From: RPQJ01 sp963793005
GTDB taxonomy: Bacteria > Pseudomonadota > Gammaproteobacteria > Steroidobacterales > Steroidobacteraceae
Assembly (NCBI GenBank): GCA_963793005.1
Contig: CAWBYP010000002.1
Location: forward strand, 1,550,001-1,614,000
Direction: 5' to 3'
Length of the DNA: 64,000 nt
Shown here: positions 18,104-27,242 of the stretch, one piece after another
How positions within the stretch are numbered: the first letter of the stretch is position 1
Layout of the letters: every line of letters starts with the position of its first letter
Notes under the pieces: generated by a model
What the model was told of the DNA's origin: nothing
Database searches by the model: none
Seen by the model: the letters and a program-made list of their open reading frames with translations, nothing else
Translations under genes and position numbers: made by a program

Positions 18104-19037
18104 CGTCATCCGAGCTGTGGCGGCAGCGTCCGTGGGCATTCTGACGTCTGCCTGCATACCCATTCCTCTCGTGTCCGGCTATGACGGCGGCTCGCGGCAC
18201 AACGTTCCTGCAAGGGTCCCGGATTTCGTGACTCAGGGTGAAACTACCCGCGCAGATGTCGTGCTCGCGCTCGGGGAGCCGGATCGATACGCCGAGGACG
18301 GAAGCTGGCTTATGTATGGCAGCGGCTACAGCCAGGGAGGCCTGGCGTTGGTTGCTGTCGGCGCCGCACCCGGTGCGGTAGGCGCGCTGGGGGTCGCCCA
18401 GGAGAAAATGCGCTACAGGCTGCTGGTCTTCCGGTTCGACGCCTCCGGAGTCGTGTCGTCGACAGAACTCACGGAAAAGTACTGCCCCGAATGGTCGATG
18501 GTGGCTACGCCAGGACCTGAGTCGGCGCCCATCCCTTGCTTCGACCTGAGCGGCGACGACTTTGCCGTGTCCGACCTCGCTGCTGTCGCTGCACCGCGCG
18601 AGCGCGTGATCGGAACCTACCCGCACGTCATATGGTGGCAAGGACGGGAACAACCACCGGGCGTGTCCATCCTCTGGAGGCCAAGCGAACAGGGTGTATG
18701 GGCCGATCTGGCGATTACCGACAGTTCGCTGATTCTCACGCCACCCCAGAGCCCCGTCCCAGGGCCGGACTTCTTCTACCTGGTCGTCCCGCTGCAGGAG
18801 ACGGTACGGCTGCCGTTCACCAGTATCAAGGAGGCGTCCACGCGTAGCCGGTACTTCGTTACTTACCTGTCATTGACGCTGGCGGACGGGTCGCGTGGCA
18901 GCATCCAGGTCATGACGCATGCGGGAAACTCCCTGTACTCCTGGGACAATCCACAGACCAGGGCTGCTGCAGCGATGCTGCAGGAAAGACTCAAGGCGGC
19001 ACCTGACGCGGACTCGTTGATCCTGCCTTCCCCCTGA
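18087..19037 (+). CDS. Lipoprotein with BamE/SmpA-like N-terminal motif
   Basis: Protein of 316 residues with a lipobox-type signal (VGILTSACIP, Cys at about 23). Just after it, FVTQGETTRADVVLALGEPD resembles the SmpA/OmlA (BamE) repeat, in which G-x-T-x-x-x-V precedes L-G-x-P. The remaining 200 residues are beta-rich with no recognised domain. The start at 18087 (MRWANSV) lies inside the end of the preceding gene and yields a proper signal peptide; longer in-frame starts back to 17769 would be shadows of that gene. The function is unknown; an outer-membrane or periplasmic location is inferred. Confidence 0.72.
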   Translation: MRWANSVIRAVAAASVGILTSACIPIPLVSGYDGGSRHNVPARVPDFVTQGETTRADVVLALGEPDRYAEDGSWLMYGSGYSQGGLALVAVGAAPGAVGALGVAQEKMRYRLLVFRFDASGVVSSTELTEKYCPEWSMVATPGPESAPIPCFDLSGDDFAVSDLAAVAAPRERVIGTYPHVIWWQGREQPPGVSILWRPSEQGVWADLAITDSSLILTPPQSPVPGPDFFYLVVPLQETVRLPFTSIKEASTRSRYFVTYLSLTLADGSRGSIQVMTHAGNSLYSWDNPQTRAAAAMLQERLKAAPDADSLILPSP

Positions 19038-19107
19038 TCGCGACCAATAGGCATGGCGCGCCGGGCCCCGGATCAAGCAATTCGCACGATTGCTACGCGT
19101 TGGCCCG

Positions 19108-19782
19108 TTACAGCAGTCCCCGCTCCGCAAACGACACGCAGGCGCCATCGCCCACGACGATGTGGTCGAGCACCCGGATGTCCACGAGCGCCAGGGCATC
19201 GCGCAGGCGGCCGGTGATCATCTCGTCGGCCTGGCTCGGCTCGGCAACGCCGGAGGGATGATTGTGGGCGAGGATCACCGCGGCTGCATTGCGGGCGAGC
19301 GCGAGCTTGACGATGTCTCGCGGGTGGACGCTTGCTCCGTCGATCGTGCCGCGGAACACCTCGTCGAAACAGATGACGCGATGGCGGTTATCCAGGAACA
19401 GGCAACAGAACACCTCGTGATCCCGGTCCCGAAGACGCGCCCGCAGGAACTCGCGCGTGGCCCGGGGATTGCTGAGCGCCGGCCCCATCTGCATGAGTTC
19501 GGCATAGTGCCGTCGCGACAGCTCGAGTGACGCCTGCAGCAGCGCGTACTTGGCACTGCCGAGCCCCCGCACGCGGCACAGTACCTGCCGCTCGGCGGTG
19601 AGCAGCGCCCGCAGCGACCTGAACTCACCGAGCAGGCCCCGTGCCATGTCGAGCGCGGAACGCCCCGGCGTTCCTGTCTGCAGCAGTATCGCGAGGAGTT
19701 CCGCCTCGGACAGCGCCGCCGCGCCGCGCTTCAGCAGCTTCTCGCGGGGACGCTCTGCCTCGGGCCAGTGCTGCAGCGACAT
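19108..19782 (-). CDS. radC: RadC/JAB-domain protein
   Basis: Protein of 224 residues: an N-terminal helix-hairpin-helix region (about 40-75, RGLGSAKYALLQA) and a C-terminal JAMM/MPN-like domain with the metal-binding signature HNHPSGVAEPSQAD at about 172-185. The family is called DNA repair protein RadC, but its repair role has been questioned and the biochemical activity is unsettled. The start at 19782 (MSLQHWPEAERPREKLL) is the family consensus; the open frame continuing upstream to 20571 is antisense to other genes and rejected. It is followed on the minus side by a 70-bp gap before the lipoprotein's end. Confidence 0.93.
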   Translation of the reverse strand: MSLQHWPEAERPREKLLKRGAAALSEAELLAILLQTGTPGRSALDMARGLLGEFRSLRALLTAERQVLCRVRGLGSAKYALLQASLELSRRHYAELMQMGPALSNPRATREFLRARLRDRDHEVFCCLFLDNRHRVICFDEVFRGTIDGASVHPRDIVKLALARNAAAVILAHNHPSGVAEPSQADEMITGRLRDALALVDIRVLDHIVVGDGACVSFAERGLL

Positions 19783-19919
19783 TGGTGTTGATCCTCCGCA
19801 GCCATGCTGGCCCCGGCGCATGCGCGATGCACGACGAGAATCGAACGCAAGCCTGCGGATTCTGGCGCTACCGCGGGACGAACTCGTCCAGCCGGCAAAC
19901 AGCAGCCTGGTCGCGGCCG

Positions 19920-20405
19920 CTACTTCTTCGCAAATCGCGCCGCGAGCGCCTCGGCCACCATCGGGTGCACGAACTCGCGCACGTCGCCGCCAAAACCGGC
20001 AATTTCGCGGATCAATGTCGAGGAGACGAAATTGAACTGTTCCGTGGGCGTGAGGAACACGGTTTCCACCTCGTCGGACAGGTGGCGGTTCATGGTGGCG
20101 AGCTGGAACTCGAATTCGAAGTCGGAGACGGCCCGCAGCCCGCGCACGATGACGTTCAGGCGGTGCTGCCGCGCGAATTCGACCGTGAGCCCGGAATAGC
20201 CGGCGACCTCGACATTCGGCACGTCTGCCAGGACGCGCCGCGCCAGGTCCAGGCGTTGCTCGATCGCCAGCAGCGGCGTCTTGCCCGGGTTGGCCGCTAT
20301 GGCCACGATCACGTGGTCGAAAAGCCGGCAGGCCCGGCGCACGAGGTCGTTGTGCCCGTTGGTGAACGGATCGAAAGTCCCCGGATACATCGCACGATTG
20401 CCCAT
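19920..20405 (-). CDS. coaD: Phosphopantetheine adenylyltransferase
   Basis: Penultimate step of coenzyme A synthesis: transfers AMP from ATP to 4'-phosphopantetheine; 161 residues. It has the nucleotidyltransferase signature YPGTFDPFTNGHNDLVRRA (T/HxGH), IVRGLRAVSDFEFE, and the ATP-loop SSTLIREIA. The ATG at 20405 is used; a second Met at codon 6 (MYPGTF) matches the shorter E. coli start. It lies 9 bp downstream of rsmD on the same strand, the common rsmD-coaD pair. Confidence 0.97.
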   Translation of the reverse strand: MGNRAMYPGTFDPFTNGHNDLVRRACRLFDHVIVAIAANPGKTPLLAIEQRLDLARRVLADVPNVEVAGYSGLTVEFARQHRLNVIVRGLRAVSDFEFEFQLATMNRHLSDEVETVFLTPTEQFNFVSSTLIREIAGFGGDVREFVHPMVAEALAARFAKK

Positions 20406-20414
20406 GTGGCCTCG

Positions 20415-21032
20415 CTATTCGCCGGTGGAAGGGCCGCGACGCGCCAGATGATAGCCCACCTCGCCCGCGCGTTTGCTGCGAAGCAGCGTCCAGCCCGCGG
20501 GAAGCACCGGCACGCCAGTCGCAGCCGGGGCCTCGAGGTAAGCGAGCCCGCCCATGCGCAGCCAGCCGCACTCGTCGAGGCGGCGGCAGGTATCCTCCAG
20601 CGTGCGCTCGGCAAAGGGCGGGTCCAGGAACACGACGTCGAAGGGCTGCGGGACACCTTCGAGGTAACGGGTCGCGTCAGCGCGGACTACCTGGCCACGG
20701 TCGCAGCCGAGTTGGGCAAGCATCTGCGACAGGTGCCAGCCAACCGCCTGGTCAACCTCCACGAACACCACCTGCGCGGCACCACGGGAAAGCGCCTCGA
20801 GCCCGAGCGCGCCGCTGCCCGCATACAGATCGAGGCAGCGCGCGCCAGCGATGTCCTGCTGCAGCCAGTTGAAGACCGTTTCCCGAACCCGGTCGGGCGT
20901 GGGCCTCACCGCCTCGACCGGCGGAAACCGGATCTTCCTGCCGCGCCATGCGCCGCCAATGATGCGCAGCGTGCGATCCGGCCCTGCCTGCCCAGCAGTT
21001 GATCCGGCGTTCTTCGGTTTCCCTGCCTTCAT
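20415..21032 (-). CDS. rsmD: 16S rRNA (guanine966-N2)-methyltransferase
   Basis: Rossmann-fold methyltransferase of 205 residues that makes m2G966 in 16S rRNA. Visible are the N-terminal RIIGGAWRGRKI, the PTPDRVRETVFNWL block, the SAM motif LDLYAGSGALGLEALSRG and the catalytic DPPF (about 135-138, in VVFLDPPF). The start at 21032 (MKAGKPKNAG) gives normal length; an upstream ATG at 21122 would read through the region divergent from ftsY. It is divergent from ftsY and coupled to coaD. Confidence 0.94.
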   Translation of the reverse strand: MKAGKPKNAGSTAGQAGPDRTLRIIGGAWRGRKIRFPPVEAVRPTPDRVRETVFNWLQQDIAGARCLDLYAGSGALGLEALSRGAAQVVFVEVDQAVGWHLSQMLAQLGCDRGQVVRADATRYLEGVPQPFDVVFLDPPFAERTLEDTCRRLDECGWLRMGGLAYLEAPAATGVPVLPAGWTLLRSKRAGEVGYHLARRGPSTGE

Positions 21033-21145
21033 GCTCGAGCGTGCCCGTTCGCCTCTCGTCGTGATTGCACATGATCTTACCCGCGGCCGGCGCTCGCGAC
21101 CCGACCCATCCGCTACAATCACGGCCCCGCACCGCGATCCTGGTC

Positions 21146-22151
21146 ATGGCACTGTTCAGCTTCAAGACGAAAAAGGCCGACGAGGCCGCACCCGAGAAGG
21201 TCGCGAAGCAGCCCGGCTTCGTCGCGCGCCTGCGTGCCAAGCTGAACCGTGGCGACTCCTGGCTGACCTACGATCTCGCCAACCTGCTGCCGGGCGGCCA
21301 GATCGACGACGCAGTGCTCGACGAACTCGAGACACGGCTCATTTCCGCAGATGTCGGTATCGAGACCACCGGGAAGATACTGGGTGAACTGCGCCGGCGA
21401 GTGTCGCGCAACGAACTCGGCAGCCTCGACGCGCTGCTCGGCGCGCTGCGCGAATCGATGCTCGCGATCGTAACGCCGGTCGGCCGGCCGCTCGCCATCG
21501 ACAGCAGCAGGCAGCCGTTCGTGATCCTGGTCGTCGGCGTGAACGGCTCGGGCAAGACCACGACCATCGGCAAGCTCGCGCGTCGCCTCACCGAACGAAG
21601 GCCACAAGGTTGTGCTCGCGGCCGGTGACACTTTTCGAGCGGCCGCCATCGAGCAGCTCCAGGTCTGGGGCGAGCGCGACGGCGTTCCGGTGATCTCCCA
21701 GGCCGCTGGAGCGGACCCGGCTGCGGTGATCTTCGACGCAATGCAGTCGGCGCAGGCCCGCGGCGCGGACGTGCTGATCGCCGACACTGCAGGGCGGCTG
21801 CACACGCAGAGCAACCTGATGGACGAACTCCGCAAGGTCAAGCGAGTGCTCGGCCGGCTCGATGCCGAGGCCCCGCACGAAGTGCTGCTGGTGCTCGACG
21901 CGGGCCAGGGGCAGAACGCCCTCGCCCAGGCGCGACAGTTCAACGAGGCGATGGGCGTGACTGGCCTGGTTCTCACCAAGCTCGACGGCACGGCCAAGGG
22001 CGGCATCGTGTTCGCGATCGCCGACGGGCTCGGCATCCCGGTGCGCTACATCGGGATCGGCGAATCGGCCGAGGACTTCGGCGTCTTCGACCCGGAATCG
22101 TTCGTCGATGCGGTGCTGTCACCAGCCCGCGCCGGAGGCGAGGCCGCATGA
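21146..22151 (+). CDS. ftsY: Signal recognition particle receptor FtsY, with an apparent single-base frameshift
   Basis: SRP-receptor GTPase that docks translating ribosomes at the membrane. The first part (21146 to about 21595, 150 residues) has a short basic/acidic A domain, the N domain and Walker A GVNGSGKTTTIGK. The second part, in the +1 frame from about 21597, begins GHKVVLAAGDTFRAAA and continues through DTAGRLHTQSNLM, LVLTKLDGTAKGG and GIGESAEDFGVF. Removing one base in GAACGAAGG (for example C21596) restores LTEEGHKVV exactly, so this reads as a one-base insertion. FtsY is normally essential, so a sequencing or assembly error is more likely than a dead gene. The stop overlaps ftsE as ATGA. 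Confidence 0.9.
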
Positions 22152-22858
22152 TCCGCTTCGAGAACGTCTGGAAGCGCTACCCGAACGGGCGCGAGGCGAT
22201 ATCGAACCTCTCGCTCTCCGTCGAACGCGGCGAGATGGTGTTCCTGACGGGCCACTCCGGCGCGGGCAAGAGCACGCTGCTCAAGCTGGTCGCCGTAATC
22301 GAGCGCCCGAGCCGCGGAATGCTGATGGTGAACGGCCAGAACACCACGACCATGCCGCGCTCGAAGATTCCGCCGTTCCGCCGCGACATCGGCATCGTAT
22401 TCCAGGATCACAAGCTGCTGATGGATCGCCCGGTATACGACAACGTCGGCCTGCCGCTCGTGATCGCCGGCCAGCCGGAAAAGGAGATCGACAAGCGTGT
22501 GCGCGCCGCGCTCGACCAGGTGGGCCTGCTCGGTCGCGAGCGCAACCGGCCGATCGAGCTGTCGACCGGCGAACAGCAGCGCGTGGGCATCGCGCGCGCG
22601 ATCGTCGGCAAGCCGTCCCTGCTGATCGCCGACGAACCTACCGGCAACCTCGACCCGGACCTCGCGCTCGAAGTCATGAACATCTTCAAGCGGTTCAACG
22701 AGGTTGGCGTCACGGTGCTGGTCGCGACGCACGACGTGCACCTGATCGAACGCTTCGGCGTACGGCGTGTAGTTATCGAGGGTGGCCGGGTGGCAGGCGG
22801 CAACGAAGCGCCACCACCGCTGCCGTCGATCGTCGTCGCACGCGGAGAACTCGCGTGA
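22148..22858 (+). CDS. ftsE: Cell division ATP-binding protein FtsE
   Basis: ABC ATPase of 236 residues that pairs with FtsX to control periplasmic peptidoglycan hydrolases at the septum. Motifs: Walker A GHSGAGKSTLLKL (about 36-48), signature LSTGEQQRVGIARAI (about 137-151; LSTGE replaces the usual LSGGE), Walker B LLIADEPTGNLD, and the switch His in VATHD. It starts inside the ftsY stop (ATGA) and ends inside the ftsX start (GTGA), a tightly coupled ftsYEX unit. Confidence 0.96.
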   Translation: MIRFENVWKRYPNGREAISNLSLSVERGEMVFLTGHSGAGKSTLLKLVAVIERPSRGMLMVNGQNTTTMPRSKIPPFRRDIGIVFQDHKLLMDRPVYDNVGLPLVIAGQPEKEIDKRVRAALDQVGLLGRERNRPIELSTGEQQRVGIARAIVGKPSLLIADEPTGNLDPDLALEVMNIFKRFNEVGVTVLVATHDVHLIERFGVRRVVIEGGRVAGGNEAPPPLPSIVVARGELA

Positions 22859-23769
22859 CGCGCTGGTTCGAACGTCACCTGCAGACGATGGTGGGCTCGC
22901 TGGGGCGGCTCTGGCAGCAACCTTTTGCGGCGCTGCTCACGGTGCTGGTCATCGGCATCGCGCTGGCGTTGCCGGCATGCCTGCACGTGCTGGTGCAGAA
23001 CGTCCGGGCGGCGAGCGGCGGCTGGAACAACGCACTCGACGTTTCGGTGTACATGAAGCAGTCCGCCAGCCTCGACGACGCGAGGTCCATCGCAGACCGG
23101 GTGAAGAAGCGCCGCGACGTGGCCGAGGTGACTGTAGTGCCGGCCGACGATGCGCTCGCCGAGTTTCGCCGCAATTCGGGCTTCGGCGAGGCCCTCGATG
23201 CCTTGAAGGACAATCCTCTGCCGCACGCGCTCATCGTCCGGCCCGCGGAGACATTCCGCGATTCGGGACAAGTGGAGACGCTCACCGCTGAGCTGAAGTT
23301 GCTGCCCGGCGTGGACGTGGTGCAGCTCGACACCGAATGGGTGAGTCGCTTCAACGCAATCCTGGACGTCGTGCGCCGGGTCGTTTTCCTGGCGGCTGCG
23401 CTCTTCGCACTCGGCATCCTGGTGATCGTCGGCAACACGATTCGCCTGGACATCGAGAACCGGCGCGGGGAGATCGAGGTCACGAAGCTGGTCGGCGGCA
23501 GCGATGCCTTCGTGCGTCGGCCGTTCCTCTACAACGGAGTGTGGTACGGCCTCGGCGGTGGCGCCATCGCATGGCTGGTAGTGACCGCGGTCATACTGAT
23601 GCTGGGCGACCCGGTCCGGCGCATTGCTGGCCTCTACGGCAGCGGCTTTGCCCTGCAAGGCCTGGATGCCGAGTCCAGCCTGGTGCTGGTCGCCGGCGGC
23701 GCCATACTTGGGTGGCTCGGCTCGTTCATCGTTGCAACCCGCGAGCTTCGCGGCATAGAACCCCAATAG
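22855..23769 (+). CDS. ftsX: Cell division protein FtsX
   Basis: Membrane partner of FtsE, 304 residues. TM1 is at about 25-47, followed by a large periplasmic domain (about 50-170, DVSVYMKQSASLDDARSI onward) that in the family activates amidase regulators such as EnvC. Three further membrane segments lie near 178-200, 228-250 and 275-295, and NTIRLDIENRRGEIEVTKLV is the FtsX hallmark. The start is GTG at 22855 in GTGA overlap with ftsE; the open frame before it is a shadow of ftsE. The 288 bp downstream carries the rpoH control region. Confidence 0.95.
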   Translation: MTRWFERHLQTMVGSLGRLWQQPFAALLTVLVIGIALALPACLHVLVQNVRAASGGWNNALDVSVYMKQSASLDDARSIADRVKKRRDVAEVTVVPADDALAEFRRNSGFGEALDALKDNPLPHALIVRPAETFRDSGQVETLTAELKLLPGVDVVQLDTEWVSRFNAILDVVRRVVFLAAALFALGILVIVGNTIRLDIENRRGEIEVTKLVGGSDAFVRRPFLYNGVWYGLGGGAIAWLVVTAVILMLGDPVRRIAGLYGSGFALQGLDAESSLVLVAGGAILGWLGSFIVATRELRGIEPQ

Positions 23770-23993
23770 CCGGGGGCACAGGGCCTCGATAGATCCCCGG
23801 TTCAGCAGGGGCTGCGGCGGCCGGCCGGAAGGCGCCAGGCCCACCGCGCCACGATCCGCCCACCCCAGGCACGCCACACCTGCCGCGCTACTGGCCTGGC
23901 CGGCTACGGCCGACAGGCTTGATCATAACCTATTGATAATTAATGGCTTATGAAGCACCCTGGGTCGGTTCTATCGATGAACTTTACGGGTAT

Positions 23994-24020
23994 TTAGCAC
24001 TCTAAAACCCCGACTGCTAA
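23994..24020. promoter_or_regulatory. CIRCE-like operator (HrcA site) upstream of rpoH
   Basis: TTAGCACTC (23994-24002), nine bases, then GACTGCTAA (24012-24020). The CIRCE consensus is TTAGCACTC-N9-GAGTGCTAA, so 17 of 18 arm bases and the spacer length match. It ends at the -10 box TAATAT (24018-24023), which is extended by TG at 24015-24016, so bound HrcA would block this promoter. No hrcA gene is in the window. Confidence 0.85.
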
Positions 24021-24023
24021 TAT
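24015..24023 (+). promoter_or_regulatory. Extended -10 promoter of rpoH
   Basis: TGCTAATAT forms an extended -10 element about 35 bp before the rpoH ATG and overlaps the right arm of the CIRCE-like operator. No good -35 hexamer lies 16-18 bp upstream, as is common for extended -10 promoters. The region upstream (about 23921-23965) is AT-rich and could hold further promoters, but none was placed with confidence. Confidence 0.55.
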
Positions 24024-24057
24024 TGGCCTGCGCAAATCAGGAGCGATCCACAAAGAC

Positions 24058-24932
<875 letters not shown>

Positions 24933-24933
<1 letters not shown>

Positions 24934-24985
24934 AAATAGGGGACATTCCCCTATTTCCAGGAAATAGGGGAATGTCCCCTATTTC
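24933..24985. repeat. Perfect 26-bp inverted repeat with 1-base loop, GGGGACATTC family
   Basis: The left arm 24933-24958 and right arm 24960-24985 are exact reverse complements around a single A. Each arm is itself nearly palindromic (AAATAGGGG...CCCCTATTT), so nested hairpins are possible. It shares the GGGGACATTC core with 4610-4662. The rpoH stop (24931-24933) touches the left edge and the stop of the convergent lipoprotein gene (24979-24981) lies inside the right arm. It is probably a REP-like element that also serves as a bidirectional transcript end; there is no T-run, so classical termination is not certain. Confidence 0.8.
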
Positions 24986-25659
24986 TTGTTCAACTCGTCC
25001 TGGGTCACCGGGACGATCGTGATCTCGACGCGGCGATTCTGGGCGCGCCCTTGTTCCGTGTCGTTCGACGCGATCGGGTAGTCCGGGCCGGCGCCGATCG
25101 TGACCAGGCGGGATCCCGGCACGCCGCGACTCTCCAGGTAAGCCTTCACGCTGTCGGCTCGCTCCAGTGACAGCTTCATGTTGTAGGCATGGCTGCCCGT
25201 GCTGTCGGTGTGCCCGGCGACCTGGATCACGGTCTTGTTGTACTCGGACAGCGTCTGCGCGAGCTTGTCGAGCACCGAGTCAAACTGCGGGTTGAGTTGC
25301 GCGCTGTCGAAGGCGAACGTCACGTTGCCCGGCATGCTCAGCGTCAGGTTGTCGCCCATGCGCACGACCTCGACCCCGGTACCCGCCATCTGCTGGCGCA
25401 GCTTGGCCTCCTGCTTGTCCATGTAGTTGCCGGCCAGGCCACCGGCAAGCGCGCCGACGCCCGCGCCGATCAACGCGCCCTGCCAGCCACCGCCTGCGAT
25501 GAGCCCGACTGCCGCGCCGCCGACTGCACCGATGGCCGTGCCCTGTCGCGTCTTCTGCTTCTCGGGGTTCTGGGCGAAGTCCTCCACGGACGCGCACCCG
25601 ACCAGTGCGACAGATACCGCTACGGCGGACATGACTCCAACTTTGCTGCGCGTAATCAT
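24979..25659 (-). CDS. OmpA-family lipoprotein with glycine-zipper domain (YiaD-like)
   Basis: Outer-membrane lipoprotein of 226 residues. The signal ends in a lipobox (VALVGCAS, Cys about 22). Residues 40-80 form a glycine zipper (IGAVGGAAVGLIAGGG, then GAGVGALAGGLAG). The C-terminal OmpA/MotB domain (about 110-220) binds peptidoglycan, with VAGHTDSTGSHAYN and SNDTEQGRAQNRRVEI carrying the conserved Asp and Arg. The start at 25659 gives a proper signal peptide; the frame to 25713 adds residues without one. It is convergent with rpoH through the palindrome. The family is clear; it presumably ties the outer membrane to the cell wall. Confidence 0.9.
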   Translation of the reverse strand: MITRSKVGVMSAVAVSVALVGCASVEDFAQNPEKQKTRQGTAIGAVGGAAVGLIAGGGWQGALIGAGVGALAGGLAGNYMDKQEAKLRQQMAGTGVEVVRMGDNLTLSMPGNVTFAFDSAQLNPQFDSVLDKLAQTLSEYNKTVIQVAGHTDSTGSHAYNMKLSLERADSVKAYLESRGVPGSRLVTIGAGPDYPIASNDTEQGRAQNRRVEITIVPVTQDELNKK

Positions 25660-25875
25660 GAGAGTACTCCAACGAATTGACGGAAAATCTGCGACCCCGG
25701 GGTCGCGGGTCATTGTATCGGCAATAATGTCCCGACCCGGCTATTGTGGCAACGATTCCACGGCGATCCGCGCAGGAGCGGACGGGGCGGGACCTCTTCT
25801 AATTCTTTGCGGCCACGCCCGGGTTGCCGGAAAATGGCTGTCCGCGATCCGCTACACACAGTCTGGGAGCAGTCC

Positions 25876-27081
25876 GTGGCTACAACTTCATCCGAACCGC
25901 GCAACATCAAGTCGGCCCGCGCCCTGGATCCGCTGGACCTCTTCGACGTTCGGGGCCTGCTCAGCGAAGACGAGCAGATGGTGCAGGACTCGGTTGCCCG
26001 CATGGTGGACGACAAGGTCCTGCCGGTGATCCGCCAGCATTTCGAGGACCACACCTTTCCGCAGGAGCTGGTTGCCGAGCTGGCCGGACTGGGATTGCTC
26101 GGAAGCTCGCTGGAGGGATACGGCTGCGCCGGCATGAACGCCGTCAGCTATGGCCTGATCTGCCAGGAACTCGAGCGCGGCGACTCCGGCCTGCGGAGTT
26201 TCGTCTCCGTGCAGTCGAGCCTGTGCATGTACCCGATCTACACCTACGGCAGCGAGGAGCAGAAGCAGCAATACCTGCCGCGGATGGCGACAGGCGAGGT
26301 TATCGGTTGCTTCGGGCTCACCGAGCCGCATGGTGGCTCGGACCCGGCCAACATGAAGACGCATGCGAAGCGCCGCGGCAGCGACTGGGTGCTGAACGGC
26401 GCGAAGATGTGGATCACCAATTCGCCGATCGCCGACCTGTTCGTCATCTGGGCGAAGACCGAGGAAGGCATGCGCGGATTCCTGGTCGAAAAGGGAACCA
26501 GGGGCCTGGTGGCACCCGAAATCGAAAAGAAATTCTCGCTGCGCGCCTCGATCACCGGCGCGATCTTCCTCGAGGACGTGGTGGTGCCGGAGGCGAACAT
26601 GCTTCCCGGCAGCACCGTCGGCATCAAGGCGCCACTCTCCTGCCTGACGCAGGCGCGCTACGGCATCACCTGGGGCGTGATCGGCGCGGCGCAGGCCTGC
26701 CTTGCGCAGGTGCTCGACTATTCGCAGTCGAGGGTTCTGTTCGGCCGCCCGCTCGCCGCGACACAGACGGTGCAGATCCGCCTCGCGGAAATGGCCCGCG
26801 GCATCACCACCGGGCAGCTGCTCTCACTGCAGCTCGGCAGGCTGAAGGACCAGGGGAAGATGAGCCCTTCGCACGTGTCGCTCGCCAAGTGGAACAACTG
26901 CCGCATGGCACTCGACGTGGCGCGCGACGCGCGCGACATCCTCGGTGGTGCCGGCATCAGCGCCGAGTACGTGCCGATCAGGCACGCGCTCAATCTCGAG
27001 AGCGTCATTACCTACGAAGGGACGGAGACCATCCACCAGCTCACGATCGGGCGTGAGCTGACCGGCATCAGCGCTTTTTGA
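25876..27081 (+). CDS. Acyl-CoA dehydrogenase, glutaryl-CoA dehydrogenase type
   Basis: FAD enzyme of 401 residues. It matches glutaryl-CoA dehydrogenase in its N-terminus (ARALDPLDLFDVRGLLSEDE), the FAD-contact block CFGLTEPHGGSDPANM, and the C-terminal catalytic base region ITYEGTETIHQLTIGRELTG, where the Glu of YEGT is the base. GCDH converts glutaryl-CoA to crotonyl-CoA plus CO2 in lysine and tryptophan breakdown. Start choice: GTG at 25876 has GGGAG five bases upstream and gives the usual length; an ATG at 25834 would add 14 residues. No other lysine-degradation genes are adjacent, so the substrate is inferred from sequence alone. The gene stands alone before the RNA locus. Confidence 0.85.
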   Translation: MATTSSEPRNIKSARALDPLDLFDVRGLLSEDEQMVQDSVARMVDDKVLPVIRQHFEDHTFPQELVAELAGLGLLGSSLEGYGCAGMNAVSYGLICQELERGDSGLRSFVSVQSSLCMYPIYTYGSEEQKQQYLPRMATGEVIGCFGLTEPHGGSDPANMKTHAKRRGSDWVLNGAKMWITNSPIADLFVIWAKTEEGMRGFLVEKGTRGLVAPEIEKKFSLRASITGAIFLEDVVVPEANMLPGSTVGIKAPLSCLTQARYGITWGVIGAAQACLAQVLDYSQSRVLFGRPLAATQTVQIRLAEMARGITTGQLLSLQLGRLKDQGKMSPSHVSLAKWNNCRMALDVARDARDILGGAGISAEYVPIRHALNLESVITYEGTETIHQLTIGRELTGISAF

Positions 27082-27100
27082 AGGCCGCGCTGTCGGGATC

Positions 27101-27141
27101 CTTTACGCATTGGTGCCGGCGGAGCGACTCCGACCGTAAAG
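27101..27141. promoter_or_regulatory. Nested dyads upstream of the sigma-54 promoter (candidate activator site)
   Basis: CTTTACG (27101-27107) pairs with CGTAAAG (27135-27141), and inside lies CGGAG-CGA-CTCCG (27120-27132). Two further TGGTGC half-sites are at 27111-27116 and 27163-27168. The block sits about 100-140 bp before the predicted transcription start, where enhancer-binding proteins of sigma-54 systems bind. It could also be read as the 3' hairpin of the preceding dehydrogenase transcript. Which activator would bind is unknown. Confidence 0.45.
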
Positions 27142-27216
27142 CGGCCGCGAGTCGATCCTGTGTGGTGCGCACAAGTCTCTGATTCAAAAAGGTTCTCTGA
27201 CTGTTGCAGCACAGCA

Positions 27217-27232
27217 TGGCACGGTCATTGCT
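27217..27232 (+). promoter_or_regulatory. Consensus sigma-54 (RpoN) promoter
   Basis: TGGCACG-GTCA-TTGCT matches the -24/-12 consensus TGGCACG-N4-TTGCW at every fixed base, with GG (27218-27219) and GC (27230-27231) separated by exactly 10 bp. Transcription would start at about 27243. No protein gene begins within the following 500 bp. Confidence 0.8.
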
Positions 27233-27242
27233 TCTTCTCCAG

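Noticed and set aside
19783..20571. Long upstream extension of the radC frame
   Set aside because: Runs in a second frame through the coaD gene; no RadC homologue has such a domain.
22408..23877. 489-codon minus-strand frame opposite ftsE-ftsX
   Set aside because: Low-complexity antisense translation; ftsE and ftsX are fully supported on the plus strand.
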